A stretch of 64,000 bases of DNA from Achromobacter xylosoxidans (GTDB taxonomy: Bacteria > Pseudomonadota > Gammaproteobacteria > Burkholderiales > Burkholderiaceae_B), in NCBI RefSeq assembly GCF_002192695.1, contig NZ_MTLG01000086.1, positions 228,083 through 292,082 on the forward strand, read 5' to 3'. The notes beneath the pieces are model-generated. The model did not search any database, was not told the origin of the DNA, and saw nothing but the letters and a program-made list of their open reading frames with translations. Positions 40,264 to 49,397 of this stretch are shown here, piece after piece. How positions within the stretch are numbered: position 1 is the stretch's first letter; each line of letters opens with the position of its first letter. Position numbers and translations under genes: made by a program.

Positions 40264-41081
40264 CAGCGGCCGCTCCAGTGGACCACGCGCTTTTCCAGCA
40301 CGAGAAATAGAATGTTCAGCACATAGCCCAGCGCGCCGGCGGCGAGGATGGCCGCATACATGTCGCGCACGTTCAGCACCTGCTGCGCGTTGATGATGCG
40401 ATTGCCCAGGCCGCTGTCGGAGCCGATGAACATCTCGGCCACGATCACGATGACCAGCGCCATCGACACGCCGCTGCGCAGGCCCACGAAGGTGGATTGC
40501 AGGCTTTCCCAGATCAGCACGTCCTTGAAGATGCGCCAGCGCGACGCGCCCATCACGCGCGCCGCCATGACGCGCTGCTTGCGGGCGTTGATGACGCCGT
40601 AGGCGCTGTTGAACAGGATCACCAGCACCGCCGCGAAGGCCGCGATGGCGATCTTGTTCATGTCGGTGACGCCGAAGATCATCAGGAACAGCGGGATCAG
40701 CGCGGACGAGGGCGTGGAACGGAAGAAGTCCACCAGGAACTCAACGCTGCGATAGGCTTTCTCGTTGCTTCCCAGCAGCACGCCCAGCGGCACGCCGATC
40801 ACGCCGGCGATGGCAAAGGCCTGCAGCGTGCGGTTCAGGGACGCCAGGAAGTCCGCCAGCAGCGGGCCGCCCGCCATGCCCCGGGCCAGCGCCGCGATCG
40901 CCGCGCTGGGCGTGGGCAGCAGCACGGGGCTGACCAGTTGCAGGCGCACCACCAGGTCCCATATCACGAAAAGCGCCAGCGGGCCGATCAGCGGCAGCAG
41001 GCGGGTCTTGTCGAATTTTCGCGCGGGCCGCGTCGCGCTGGCGGCGGCCGCGGCCACGCTTGTTGCAGTGGTTGCGGTCAT
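40263..41081 (-). CDS. ABC transporter permease (SsuC/TauC type)
   Basis: A 272-aa inner-membrane permease with about six helices after a charged N-terminus. The EAA loop is seen as MGASRWRIFKDVLIWESLQSTFVGLRSGVSMALVIVIVAEM. It is adjacent to the substrate-binding protein gene (3 bp) and overlaps the ATPase gene by 1 bp. Confidence 0.93.
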   Translation of the reverse strand: MTATTATSVAAAAASATRPARKFDKTRLLPLIGPLALFVIWDLVVRLQLVSPVLLPTPSAAIAALARGMAGGPLLADFLASLNRTLQAFAIAGVIGVPLGVLLGSNEKAYRSVEFLVDFFRSTPSSALIPLFLMIFGVTDMNKIAIAAFAAVLVILFNSAYGVINARKQRVMAARVMGASRWRIFKDVLIWESLQSTFVGLRSGVSMALVIVIVAEMFIGSDSGLGNRIINAQQVLNVRDMYAAILAAGALGYVLNILFLVLEKRVVHWSGR

Positions 41082-41084
41082 GGT

Positions 41085-42092
41085 TCAGCCCTTGTAGAGC
41101 ATGGTCGAGACGTCGACCTTCTGGGCGAACACGCCCTTGTCGGCGAACAGGTCGAAGAACTTCTGGAAGTACTGGATGTCGCCGGGCGTGAACTCGTTGT
41201 AGAGCGTGTAGGCGGCCAGCGGCACTTCCTCGGTCATCGGCCCTTCGATGGCGGTGTAGCCCTTCAGGTAGGGGCGCGCTTCTTCCGGCTTGCTGCGGAT
41301 CAGCTCGATGCCGCGGGCATAGGCGGCAATGAATTTCCTGCTTTCCTCGGGGTGCTTTTTCAGGAAGGCGGTGGTCAGCGACGCAGACCCGCCGAACCAT
41401 GGCGCCATCGGATCGCCCAATACGTACTTGGCGATGACGCCGGACTCCAGCACGCGGGTGGTGCCGTTCAGCCTGCCTACCGTGCCCGTGGGCTCCAGTG
41501 TGTAGCAGGCGTCCAACTGGCCGGCGGCGACCGCGGCGACGTGCTGGCTGATCGCCAGCTCGACCACGGTCGCCCCGGTTGCGCCGGCGCGCTCCAGCAC
41601 TGCTTTGGCCAGCGTGGCGTTCTGGATGCCGGGTCCAGATCCGACCTTTTTCCCCTTGAGGTCTGCGATGGATTTGATGGGACTGTCTTTCGCGACGATG
41701 AACTCGTCCAGCACATGCTTGGCGTTGCTGGGATTGGACGCAAAAATCTTGAACAGGCCGGGCGAGGCGATCTCGCCGATGGCCAGGTTGGCCGAGCCGG
41801 TGCCGTTGGCGCTGCCGTCCGCGCGGCCGGCCAGCATGGCTTCCATGACCTGCTGCGCGCCTGCGAATTTCAGGGGCTCGACGTTCAGGCCGGCCTCCTT
41901 GAAGTAGCCTTTTTCCAGCGCCGCATAGAACGGCAGGCCGGCCGCCACGGGCCAGAAGCCGATGCGGATGACGGGCCCCGATTGCGCTCGCGCCAGCGCC
42001 GGCGCGGCCAGCGTCGCGGCGCCCAGCGCGGCGCCCTGGATCAGGCGGCGGCGGGTGGCGTTGAAGGCATGGGGCGCGTTGCGGTAGATCAT
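41085..42092 (-). CDS. ABC transporter substrate-binding protein (NMT1/TauA-like)
   Basis: A 335-aa periplasmic binding protein of the NMT1/TauA group. It has an unusual signal peptide with an arginine triplet (ATRRRLIQGAALGAATLAAPALARA), suggesting Tat export. The mature domain has VIRIGFWPVAAGLPFYAALEKGYFKEAGLNVEPLKFAGAQQVMEAMLAGRADG. The start at 42092 has AGGAG upstream; the frame is open much further but without family-like sequence. It leads the operon of importer, amidase and GntR. Confidence 0.92.
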   Translation of the reverse strand: MIYRNAPHAFNATRRRLIQGAALGAATLAAPALARAQSGPVIRIGFWPVAAGLPFYAALEKGYFKEAGLNVEPLKFAGAQQVMEAMLAGRADGSANGTGSANLAIGEIASPGLFKIFASNPSNAKHVLDEFIVAKDSPIKSIADLKGKKVGSGPGIQNATLAKAVLERAGATGATVVELAISQHVAAVAAGQLDACYTLEPTGTVGRLNGTTRVLESGVIAKYVLGDPMAPWFGGSASLTTAFLKKHPEESRKFIAAYARGIELIRSKPEEARPYLKGYTAIEGPMTEEVPLAAYTLYNEFTPGDIQYFQKFFDLFADKGVFAQKVDVSTMLYKG

Positions 42093-42123
42093 GGAGAACT
42101 CCTGGTGTGCGAGGGTAGTGGCG

Positions 42124-42147
42124 CTTGTGGACAAGCTGGCATACCAG
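42124..42147. promoter_or_regulatory. Tandem FCD-GntR-like operators CTTGT-GG-ACAAG and CTGG-CATA-CCAG
   Basis: Two adjacent perfect palindromes 30-55 bp upstream of the ABC binding-protein start. TTGT-N2-ACAA is the classic FCD-GntR operator form, and TGG-CATA-CCA is one base from the also-common TGGTATACCA form. The GntR gene at the far end of this operon is the obvious candidate binder. A third element, TGGTGC-N5-GCACCA, is at 42244-42260. Confidence 0.5.
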
Positions 42148-42243
42148 GCATCAAGCAAAAGCCGTGCCAACGTCCGCGCTTTCGGTCCGCGCCCTGTGCG
42201 CGGATCGGACCAGCCTCGCGCTGGTGCCGCGCCTGAACCACTT

Positions 42244-42260
42244 TGGTGCACGGCGCACCA
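42244..42260. promoter_or_regulatory. 17-bp palindrome TGGTGC-N5-GCACCA
   Basis: Perfect 6-5-6 inverted repeat, midway between the divergent ABC operon and the LysR gene at 42384. Candidate site for that LysR protein. Confidence 0.4.
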
Positions 42261-42383
42261 TGAAAGGGGACATAACCCGCCTCGCGCCGCGCCCGGCGTT
42301 ATGGCGGTAGCATGTGGGCGGACCGGAGCAAGGCGTTCCGGGGTTCTGGATCCTTGCGCGACGCCTTGCCGCGTCGTACCGAG

Positions 42384-43295
42384 ATGAATACGCGTTTTGT
42401 CGAAGCCTTTTTGTGGTCGGCGCGCCTGGGCAGTTTCCGGGCGGCGAGCGACCGTCTGCACATCACCCAGGCCGCCGTGGCCAACCGCATCGCCTCGCTC
42501 GAAGAGGACATAGGCGCGCGCCTGTTCGAGCGCGACGCCAAGGAACTCAGGCTGACCGCCACCGGCACCCGGCTGCTGGACTATGGCGAACGGCTGCTGG
42601 AGATCCGCCAGCAGATACTGTCGTTGGGCAAGGGCGGGGACGAGGTCTTCGGCCTGGTGCGCATCGGCGCCATCGAGACCGTGGTGCATACCTGGCTGAT
42701 CGGCTTCCTGACCAATCTGCGCTCCACCTACCCGGGCATCGAGGTCCAGCTCACGTCCGAAACTACGCGCGCGCTGCACCGCGGCCTGCGCGAAGGCGCG
42801 CTGGACATCGCGCTGCAGACGGACCTGTTGAACGACAGCGGCATCATCAGCAACGCCTGCCTGCCCATGGAGATGGGCTGGGTCGGGCCGGCCGGCGACG
42901 AGGAAGCGCTGAGCGCGCAGCAACTGCTGAGCGAACCGGTGCTGACCATGAGCCCGGGATCGCAGCCGCATGAAGCGCTCAAGGCCCTGTACCGCGAAGT
43001 CGGCATGCCGCAAGGCAAGGTGCATTGCGTCAGCTCGATCTCGGCGCTGGCGCGGCTGGTGCGCAGCGGTTTCGGCCGGGCGCTGGTGCCGCTGCCGCCC
43101 ATCTACGAGTACGTGGCGCGCGGCGAGGTGCAGATCATCCGCTGCGACATCCCGGTGCCGCCGCAGCTGCTGGTGGTGAGCTATCTGGAAAGCGCCGGGT
43201 CGGACGCGATCCGGCTAGTGGCCGAACTCGCCAGCCGCGCTTCCGACCAGTTCACGTCCTCGGTCGCTGCGCCGCGATTGGGTTCGGCGCAATAG
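42384..43295 (+). CDS. LysR-family transcriptional regulator
   Basis: A 303-aa LysR protein with HTH FVEAFLWSARLGSFRAASDRLHITQAAVANRIASLEEDIGARLFER and the typical effector domain (VRIGAIETVVHTWLIGFLTNLRSTYPGIEVQL). Start at 42384 (MNTRF). It is divergent from the ABC/amidase operon and about 126 bp upstream of the 43422 gene in the same direction, so it could control either. Confidence 0.92.
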   Translation: MNTRFVEAFLWSARLGSFRAASDRLHITQAAVANRIASLEEDIGARLFERDAKELRLTATGTRLLDYGERLLEIRQQILSLGKGGDEVFGLVRIGAIETVVHTWLIGFLTNLRSTYPGIEVQLTSETTRALHRGLREGALDIALQTDLLNDSGIISNACLPMEMGWVGPAGDEEALSAQQLLSEPVLTMSPGSQPHEALKALYREVGMPQGKVHCVSSISALARLVRSGFGRALVPLPPIYEYVARGEVQIIRCDIPVPPQLLVVSYLESAGSDAIRLVAELASRASDQFTSSVAAPRLGSAQ

Positions 43296-43421
43296 TGTTA
43301 TCCCTAGGGCGTCTTTCAGTAATTTTATTGCCGCGCAGAAGAATTACTCGTTTGTCCGCGGCCAGCCGGCCGGCTGAAGATGGAGCCTTCCGCAATCGAA
43401 GGAATTTCCTGTCTTCCGCCC

Positions 43422-44093
43422 ATGAGCACGCACACCGAATCCTCCCTCCCGCCCCACGGCCTGCTGTTCGTCGCCACTGACGCCGACCCGGTCCACGAGG
43501 CCGATTTCAACCGCTGGTACGACCGCGAGCACGTGGAAGAGCGCGTACGCATCCCCGGCTTCTTGTCGGGCGCGCGCTATCTGTCGCGGGAAGGCGGCCG
43601 CAAGTATCTGGGCCTGTACCGCACCGAATCGCTGGCGGCGTTCACCACGGCCGACTACCGGGCCGCGTTCGAGCGCCAGACCGCGTGGTCGGTGACCAAT
43701 CTGGACCGGATGCGCAATCCGATGCGCCGCGTCTGCGCCGTGCGCGCCGTGACCGGGTTCGGTTCCGGCAGCGAACTCGTGGTCTTGCCGCTGGCGGCGG
43801 CGAATGACAGTGAAGCGCTGGCGGCCCGGGCGCAGGCGCTAGGCGCGGAACTGGCGCAGGCGGACGGCTTTGTGCAGTCCTACCTGCTGGCGCCGGATGC
43901 GGCGCTCAGCACGCCGCTGCCGCGCGAATCCAACGAGAATCGCGTGCTGGCGCCGCTGTTCGTGGTTGAGGCGAGTTCCGCCGCGGCCGCGCGCGCGCTG
44001 CGCGACCAGGCTTGCCGTGCCTTCGATGCCGACCCGGCCAGCGCCTGGCTGCTGCAACTGGGCTGGAAGCTGACGGCTGCCGACCTGGGCTGA
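43422..44093 (+). CDS. Dimeric alpha/beta-barrel-like hypothetical protein (223 aa)
   Basis: A soluble protein with the outline of the EthD/DUF4286-type ferredoxin-fold superfamily, doubled. The start GLLFVATDADPVHEADFNRWYDREHVEERVRIPGFLSGARYLSREGGRKYLGLYRTESLAAFTTADYRAAF resembles this fold, and a second similar half follows. There is no clear catalytic motif. It lies 45 bp before an MHS transporter gene and so may be an auxiliary enzyme for its substrate. Confidence 0.65.
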   Translation: MSTHTESSLPPHGLLFVATDADPVHEADFNRWYDREHVEERVRIPGFLSGARYLSREGGRKYLGLYRTESLAAFTTADYRAAFERQTAWSVTNLDRMRNPMRRVCAVRAVTGFGSGSELVVLPLAAANDSEALAARAQALGAELAQADGFVQSYLLAPDAALSTPLPRESNENRVLAPLFVVEASSAAAARALRDQACRAFDADPASAWLLQLGWKLTAADLG

Positions 44094-44138
44094 GCCCGCC
44101 GCGGCTCGTCATTACACATCCAATTCAAGGGGAATCCC

Positions 44139-45458
44139 ATGGCTGAAGAAACGCTGTACGGCGCCGCGGCCGTCAAGACCGCGGCCGCGCCCAACAAGAT
44201 GCGCAGGCTGGCCCTGGCCAGTTCGGTCGGCACCACGCTGGAGTGGTACGACTTCACCATCTACAACCTGATGGCGGCGCTGGTTTTCAATTCCATCTTC
44301 TTTCCGTCCTTCGACCCGCTGACGGGCACCATCCTGGCCTTCTCCACCTATGCCGTGGGCTATGTGTCGCGGCCGCTGGGCGGCTTCGTCTTCGGCCATC
44401 TGGGCGACCGGCTGGGGCGCAAGTTCGTCCTGGTCGCCACCCTGGTCATCATGGGCGTGTCCACCGGCCTGATGGGGCTGTTGCCGACCTACGCGTCGTG
44501 GGGCGTGTGGGCGCCGGTGGCGCTGGTGGCCTTGCGCTTCGTGCAGGGCGTGGCCCTGGGCGGCGAATGGGCCGGCGCGGTGCTGCTGTCGATGGAACAC
44601 GGCAAGCCCGACCAGCGCGGGCGCAACGCCTCCTTCACGCAGATCGGCCCGTCCTGCGGCACGCTGATAGGCACGGGCTTCATCGCCGTGGTCTCGGCCT
44701 TCCTGAGCCCCGAGGACTTCCAGGCCTGGGGCTGGCGCGTACCCTTCGTCTCCAGCGTGGCGCTGGTGCTGTTCGGTCTGTGGCTACGCCGCGGCGTGGA
44801 GGAAACACCCGTGTTCCTGGAAATGGAACAGAAGCGCGAAACCGCCGCCACGCCCATCAAGGAAGTGCTGGGCCAGTACTGGCGGCAGCTGCTGATCGCG
44901 GGCGGCTCGCGCATCGGCTCCGACGTGCTCTACGCGCTGGTGGTCGTGTTCACCCTGACCTACGTGACGACGGTGCTGCACCTGTCGCGGCCGATGGCCC
45001 TGACCGCCACCATGCTGGGCGCCGCCCTGAACGCGATTGCGGTGCCGCTGTGCGGACATTTGTCCGACAGGATCGGCCGCCGTCCGGTGTACCTGGCGGG
45101 AGCCGTGCTGGGCATGATCTGGGCCTTCGTCTTCTTCGTGCTGATGGACACTGCGCATCCCATCGCCATCTGCGCGGCGGTCGTGGTGGGCCTGCTGATC
45201 CACGCGCTGATGTACGGCCCGCAGGCCGCCTTCGTCACCGAGCAGTTCCCGGGCCGGGTACGCTATGCCGGTTCTTCCCTGGCCTACACGCTGGCCGGCA
45301 TCGTTGGCGGCGGGTTCGCGCCGCTGATCATCGCCAGCCTGTTCAAGTCCTGGAACTCGACCTTCGCGATCTCGCTGTATGTGGCGGCGGCGCTGGTGGT
45401 GACGGCGGTGGCCGTGCTGGCCGCAAGGGAAACGGCCAAGGCCCCGTTGCAGCGCTGA
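44139..45458 (+). CDS. MHS-type major facilitator (metabolite:H+ symporter)
   Basis: A 439-aa secondary transporter of the metabolite:H+ symporter (MHS) family. TTLEWYDFTIYNLMAALVFNSIFFPSFDPLTG near the start, RPLGGFVFGHLGDRLGRKFVL, and EHGKPDQRGRNASFTQIGPSCGT are recognised MHS motifs. It has 12 helices. These symporters take up carboxylates or osmolytes, so the substrate is likely an organic acid. AAGGGG precedes the start. Confidence 0.92.
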   Translation: MAEETLYGAAAVKTAAAPNKMRRLALASSVGTTLEWYDFTIYNLMAALVFNSIFFPSFDPLTGTILAFSTYAVGYVSRPLGGFVFGHLGDRLGRKFVLVATLVIMGVSTGLMGLLPTYASWGVWAPVALVALRFVQGVALGGEWAGAVLLSMEHGKPDQRGRNASFTQIGPSCGTLIGTGFIAVVSAFLSPEDFQAWGWRVPFVSSVALVLFGLWLRRGVEETPVFLEMEQKRETAATPIKEVLGQYWRQLLIAGGSRIGSDVLYALVVVFTLTYVTTVLHLSRPMALTATMLGAALNAIAVPLCGHLSDRIGRRPVYLAGAVLGMIWAFVFFVLMDTAHPIAICAAVVVGLLIHALMYGPQAAFVTEQFPGRVRYAGSSLAYTLAGIVGGGFAPLIIASLFKSWNSTFAISLYVAAALVVTAVAVLAARETAKAPLQR

Positions 45459-45516
45459 GTCGCGGCAGGGCCACGCATCGCCGCTCGGGCCTGGCGCCGG
45501 GCGGCGATGCGCCGTT

Positions 45517-46512
45517 TCAGGCGATGCTGCGATGGGCCAGCGGCTCGCCCGCCAGCCAGCGCATGAGGTTGTCGACGAACAGGGCGCGCACGCGCGCGGC
45601 GTTGCCGTCCGAGAACCCTGCGCTATGAGGCGTGACGATGACGTTGGGCAGGTCCCAGAGGGCGGAATCCGGCGGCAGCGGTTCATGCTGGAACACGTCC
45701 AGGAAGGCGCCGCCCAGACGGCCGGCGGCCAGCGCCGCGATCAATTCGGCTTCGTCGATGACGTGGCCGCGGGCTACGTTGACCACCATCGCATGGGCGG
45801 GCAGCGCGGCGAGCGCGTCGCGGCCGATCAGGTTGCGCGTGGCGGACGTGAGCGGGCAGGCCAGCACCAGCCAGTCGGCAGCGGGCAGCAGGGACGGCAG
45901 CGCGCCGTAACCCACGCTGTGGCGGGCCTGCGGCACGGGCGCGCCGCTATGGCGCGCGACCGATACATCCAGTCCGAGCGCGCCCAGCAGCGCGCCGATG
46001 CGCTGGCCGATGCCGCCCCATCCCACCACCACGGCATGCTGGCCGGCCAGATCCCTGGGCGTGCGCGCATCCAGCAGCGGACGCCAGGCGCGGTCGCGCT
46101 GGTCGGCGGCCAGCAGCGGCAGGCGGCGCGCCAGCGCCAGCACGCCGGCGATGGCGCTCTGCGCGACCACGGGGTCGCTGGCGCCTTGCGATGTCGTCAC
46201 CGCCACGCCGCGCGCATGCAGGCTTTGGTAGATCTCGCGGTCGGCCCCGGCCGAGTGCACGTGCACCCAGCGCAGCGCCGGCGCGTCCCGCATGGCCTCG
46301 TAGTACAGCGCGGTCGACGGCTGGATCTCGAACTTGGTCGAATGGCCCGTGATGTCGCGCGAGACGAAGGCGGCCTCGGCCATCGTGGGCCGGCCCGCCA
46401 CGGGATGGACCAGCGCATAGCGTCCCGCGGCCGCGCTGCGTTCCAGCGCCAGGCGCAGCGGCGCGGCTTCGGCGGGCGAGCACAGGATGCGGATGCCGGA
46501 ATCTTGCGTCAT
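45517..46512 (-). CDS. D-2-hydroxyacid dehydrogenase
   Basis: A 331-aa NAD(P)-dependent D-2-hydroxyacid dehydrogenase. The Rossmann loop is GWGGIGQRIGALL, then NVARGHVIDEAELIAAL (catalytic Arg), a conserved Glu region and HSAGFSDGNAARV with the catalytic histidine. Start at 46512, 10 bp before the Bug gene on the same strand. It reduces a 2-oxoacid to the D-hydroxyacid or the reverse; the partner aldolase suggests a hydroxyacid degradation path. Confidence 0.88.
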   Translation of the reverse strand: MTQDSGIRILCSPAEAAPLRLALERSAAAGRYALVHPVAGRPTMAEAAFVSRDITGHSTKFEIQPSTALYYEAMRDAPALRWVHVHSAGADREIYQSLHARGVAVTTSQGASDPVVAQSAIAGVLALARRLPLLAADQRDRAWRPLLDARTPRDLAGQHAVVVGWGGIGQRIGALLGALGLDVSVARHSGAPVPQARHSVGYGALPSLLPAADWLVLACPLTSATRNLIGRDALAALPAHAMVVNVARGHVIDEAELIAALAAGRLGGAFLDVFQHEPLPPDSALWDLPNVIVTPHSAGFSDGNAARVRALFVDNLMRWLAGEPLAHRSIA

Positions 46513-46522
46513 GGTGGCGGGG

Positions 46523-47482
46523 TCAATGGGCTTCGGGGGCAAACTTGCGCACCAGCAACGCCCACTTGTCATGTTCGCGCTTGATGAAGTCGCCGAATTG
46601 CGCGGGCGTGCCGCCTACCGGTTCGGCGCCTTCGCGCAGCATCTGTTCATTGAGCCCCGGCAATGCGGCGTTGACCTCGCGGTTGACGACGTCGACCACC
46701 TGCTGCGGCGTGCCCTTGGGCGCGAAGAAGCCAAACCAGGAGCCGGCGTCAAAGCCCGGGTAGCCGGATTCCGCGATGGTGGGCAGTTCGGGCAGGGTGG
46801 CGGAACGCTGCTTGGTGCTGACCGCCAGCGCGCGCAGCTTGCCGGAGCGGATGTGTCCGATCACGGAAGGGATGGTGGCGAACATGAAGTCGATGCGCCC
46901 GGCCAGCAGGTCGTTGACCGCGTCCGCGCCCTTGTAGGGCACATGCGTGGCGTTGACGCCGAGTTCGTCCATCAGCATGTAGCTCGACAGGTGCGAAGAC
47001 GTGCCCACGCCCGTGGAACTGTAGTTGAGCTGGCTTGCGGTCTTGACGTACTTCAGGAAGCCCTGGAGGTCCCTGGCGGGGGAAGCCGGCGGCACCACCA
47101 GCACATTGGGTACGGTGGCGATCTGCACCATGGGCACCAGATCGGTCAGCGGGCTGTAGGGCAGCTTGTTCAGCGAGGGGTTGACGGCGATGGGGCCCAC
47201 GGAGTTGACGATGAGGGTATGGCCGTCGGCCAGGGCGCGCACGACATATTCCGTGCCGATGTTGCCGCCCGCGCCCGGCTTGTTCTCGACCACGAAAGGC
47301 TGGCCCAGCTTCTGCGTCAGCGTGTTGGTGACGCTGCGGGTAAGGGTATCGGTGGTGCCGCCGGGCGAGAACGCCACGATGACTTTCACCGGCCGGTCGG
47401 GATAGTCCGCGGCGGCGGGCGGCGCCAGCGTACAGGCGCCAGCCAGCGCTGTGCAGGCGAGCAGGGCTCGTGCAGTGTTCAT
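46523..47482 (-). CDS. Bug/TctC-family periplasmic substrate-binding protein
   Basis: A 319-aa orphan TTT-type receptor. The signal peptide ends about AAADYP. Hallmarks: YPDRPVKVIVAFSPGGTTDTL, VVENKPGAGGNIGTEYV, HVPYKGADAVNDLLAGRIDFMF, LPELPTIAESGYPGFDAGSWFGFFAPKGTP. No TctAB partners nearby. It is between the hydroxyacid dehydrogenase and the class II aldolase genes, so it likely binds their carboxylate substrate. Confidence 0.93.
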   Translation of the reverse strand: MNTARALLACTALAGACTLAPPAAADYPDRPVKVIVAFSPGGTTDTLTRSVTNTLTQKLGQPFVVENKPGAGGNIGTEYVVRALADGHTLIVNSVGPIAVNPSLNKLPYSPLTDLVPMVQIATVPNVLVVPPASPARDLQGFLKYVKTASQLNYSSTGVGTSSHLSSYMLMDELGVNATHVPYKGADAVNDLLAGRIDFMFATIPSVIGHIRSGKLRALAVSTKQRSATLPELPTIAESGYPGFDAGSWFGFFAPKGTPQQVVDVVNREVNAALPGLNEQMLREGAEPVGGTPAQFGDFIKREHDKWALLVRKFAPEAH

Positions 47483-47563
47483 GATGTCTCCTCGCGTGGG
47501 CGTAGTGGTGTTTTCGATGGCGCCGTGCCGCCACGCCGGCCGGCGCCTGCTGAAACGAAAAAC

Positions 47564-48364
47564 TCAGTCGCGGTAGCTCGGGTCCAGCCGGTCCAGCTTG
47601 CGCAGCAGGGCGGGCCACTCCATCACTCCATAGGGCCGGCGCGTGCCGGGCTGATAGTTGTTCCAGGTTTCCTGCAGCACCGGCGCGGCCACCCCTTGCA
47701 GCGGCGAGCCCGTCGCCATGGCCGCCAGCTGCGAGCGGCAGGCCAGTTCCAGGCGGTGCATCCAATTGAAGGCTTCGCCCACGCTGCGGCCCACGGTCAG
47801 GGCGCCGTGGTTGCGCAGGATGAGGGCTTCGCCCTGGCCCAGGTCGGCCAGCAGCGAAGCCTGTTCCTCGAGGCCGAGCACCACGCCCTGGTAGTCGTGA
47901 TAGCCGATCTTCAGGAAGCGCATGGCGGTCTGGGTCAGCGGCAGCAGTCCGCATTCCAGGGAAGACACGGCCATCGACGCCCAACTGTGGGTATGGATCA
48001 CGCAGTCCACTTCATGGCGGTGGGCGTGCACGGCGCTGTGGATGACGTAGCCGGCCTTGTTGATGCCGTAGTCCAGCTCGCCGAAATCGGGGCGGGCCAG
48101 GATGGTGCCGTCCAGATCCACCTTGATGAGGCTGGACGCCGTGATTTCCTCGTACATCATGCCGTAGGGGTTGATCAGGAAGGCATTGTCCTCGCCCGGC
48201 ACGCGCGCCGAGATGTGATTGGCCATCATGTCGGCCATGCCGTAGATCTCGACCAGGCGGTAGCAGGCCGCCAGGTCGACGCGGGCGTTCCATTCCGCCT
48301 CGGAGCAATGCGGACGCATGGACGCAATGCGCAGGCGTCCCCGGCCTTGGGTGTCTGTGGTCAT
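47564..48364 (-). CDS. Class II aldolase/adducin-family protein
   Basis: A 266-aa metal-dependent aldolase-fold protein. YGMADMMANHISARVPGEDNAFLINPYGMMYEEITASSLIKVDLDGT at residues 41-87 is the family start. Metal-ligand histidines are His113 and the His124/His126 pair (CVIHTHSW), with RNHGALT (185-187) as the conserved downstream motif. It may cleave or decarboxylate an oxo- or hydroxyacid; it could also be a non-enzymatic homologue. It heads the aldolase-Bug-dehydrogenase unit. Confidence 0.9.
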   Translation of the reverse strand: MTTDTQGRGRLRIASMRPHCSEAEWNARVDLAACYRLVEIYGMADMMANHISARVPGEDNAFLINPYGMMYEEITASSLIKVDLDGTILARPDFGELDYGINKAGYVIHSAVHAHRHEVDCVIHTHSWASMAVSSLECGLLPLTQTAMRFLKIGYHDYQGVVLGLEEQASLLADLGQGEALILRNHGALTVGRSVGEAFNWMHRLELACRSQLAAMATGSPLQGVAAPVLQETWNNYQPGTRRPYGVMEWPALLRKLDRLDPSYRD

Positions 48365-48470
48365 CGAATTTCGTGCAGATCCATCGCCGCGGCAACATGC
48401 CGCAGCATCCTGGCTGGCAATTTATCCGCGGGACCGGGCAGGGCCTAGGCATGCCCCCGGCATGGGGGCA

Positions 48471-49397
48471 TCACGAATCGAGAAGGGTTGCGCCGGGCCA
48501 GCCGCCGTTGCGCACCAGGGCGCGCATCACGTCCAGCAGCACGACCCTTGCGGCCAATGCCGCGGGCGACAGTTCCTCGTCATTGATGCAATAGACCAGG
48601 TTGCGGCGGAACAGGAAGGGGTCGTCGATCGGATGCATGCTCAGCAGCCCCGATTCCACCCGGGCCACGGCCGCGCCGGGCTGGATGGTGGCCAGCGCGT
48701 TGGCCTGCACCAGATCCATCAAGGTGGTCAGCCCGTCGACCTCGACGCCGATCCAGGGTTCGACGCCGGCCCGTTCGAAAGCGGCCTCGACCCAGGCGCG
48801 CAGGCCGTGGGCCTTGCTGGTCACGGCCTGCGGCAGGCTGCCCAACTGCGCCATGGTGATGGGCGCGCCGTCGGGCAGCGCGACCATGCCGCGCCGCGCC
48901 AGCAGGAACAGCCGCTCGTCCAGCACCGGGATGGCGCTGCGGCCCTGGCTGCTGTCGTTCTGGAACAGCACGGCCAGGTCGAGCCGGCGTCCCATGAGCA
49001 GCTCGCCCAGGTTGCCGGACAGGCCCTCGACCAGATGCAGGCGCACGTTCGGATAGCGCTCGGCCATGGCCGCGTAGAAGGGCCTGGCCAGCACGGATGC
49101 CGTGGTGGGCGCGAAGCCGACGCTGACCATGCCGGAAAGCCGTGCCTCGCGCGCCGCCGCCACCGCGTTTTCCGCGTGCCGCAAGGTCAGCTGCGCCTGC
49201 CGCAGGAATGCCGTGCCCGCCGGCGTGGGCACCACGCCGGTAGGCGTGCGCACCAGCAGCCGCGTGGCCAGTTCGCTTTCCAAGCGGCTGATCTGCTGGC
49301 TGAGCGCCGAGGCGACCACCTCCAGCTCGCGCGCGGCGCGGCCGATGCTGCCCAGTTCGGCGACGCGGACGAAATAGCGGAGTTGGCGGAGTTCCAT
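48471..49397 (-). CDS. LysR-family transcriptional regulator (NAC/CbbR-like)
   Basis: A 308-aa LysR protein. The HTH is MELRQLRYFVRVAELGSIGRAARELEVVASALSQQISRLESELATRLLVR, and the effector domain follows. Start at 49397 (MELRQL). It is upstream of, and in the same direction as, the aldolase/Bug/dehydrogenase genes, so probably their regulator. Confidence 0.92.
   Translation of the reverse strand: MELRQLRYFVRVAELGSIGRAARELEVVASALSQQISRLESELATRLLVRTPTGVVPTPAGTAFLRQAQLTLRHAENAVAAAREARLSGMVSVGFAPTTASVLARPFYAAMAERYPNVRLHLVEGLSGNLGELLMGRRLDLAVLFQNDSSQGRSAIPVLDERLFLLARRGMVALPDGAPITMAQLGSLPQAVTSKAHGLRAWVEAAFERAGVEPWIGVEVDGLTTLMDLVQANALATIQPGAAVARVESGLLSMHPIDDPFLFRRNLVYCINDEELSPAALAARVVLLDVMRALVRNGGWPGATLLDS

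Noticed and set aside
43318..43348. AGTAATT/AATTACT inverted repeat after a LysR gene
   Set aside because: Long 17-base loop and no T run; not a convincing terminator, and no link to a regulator.
46487..48448. Plus-strand ORF of 653 aa
   Set aside because: Antisense of the Bug receptor and class II aldolase genes.
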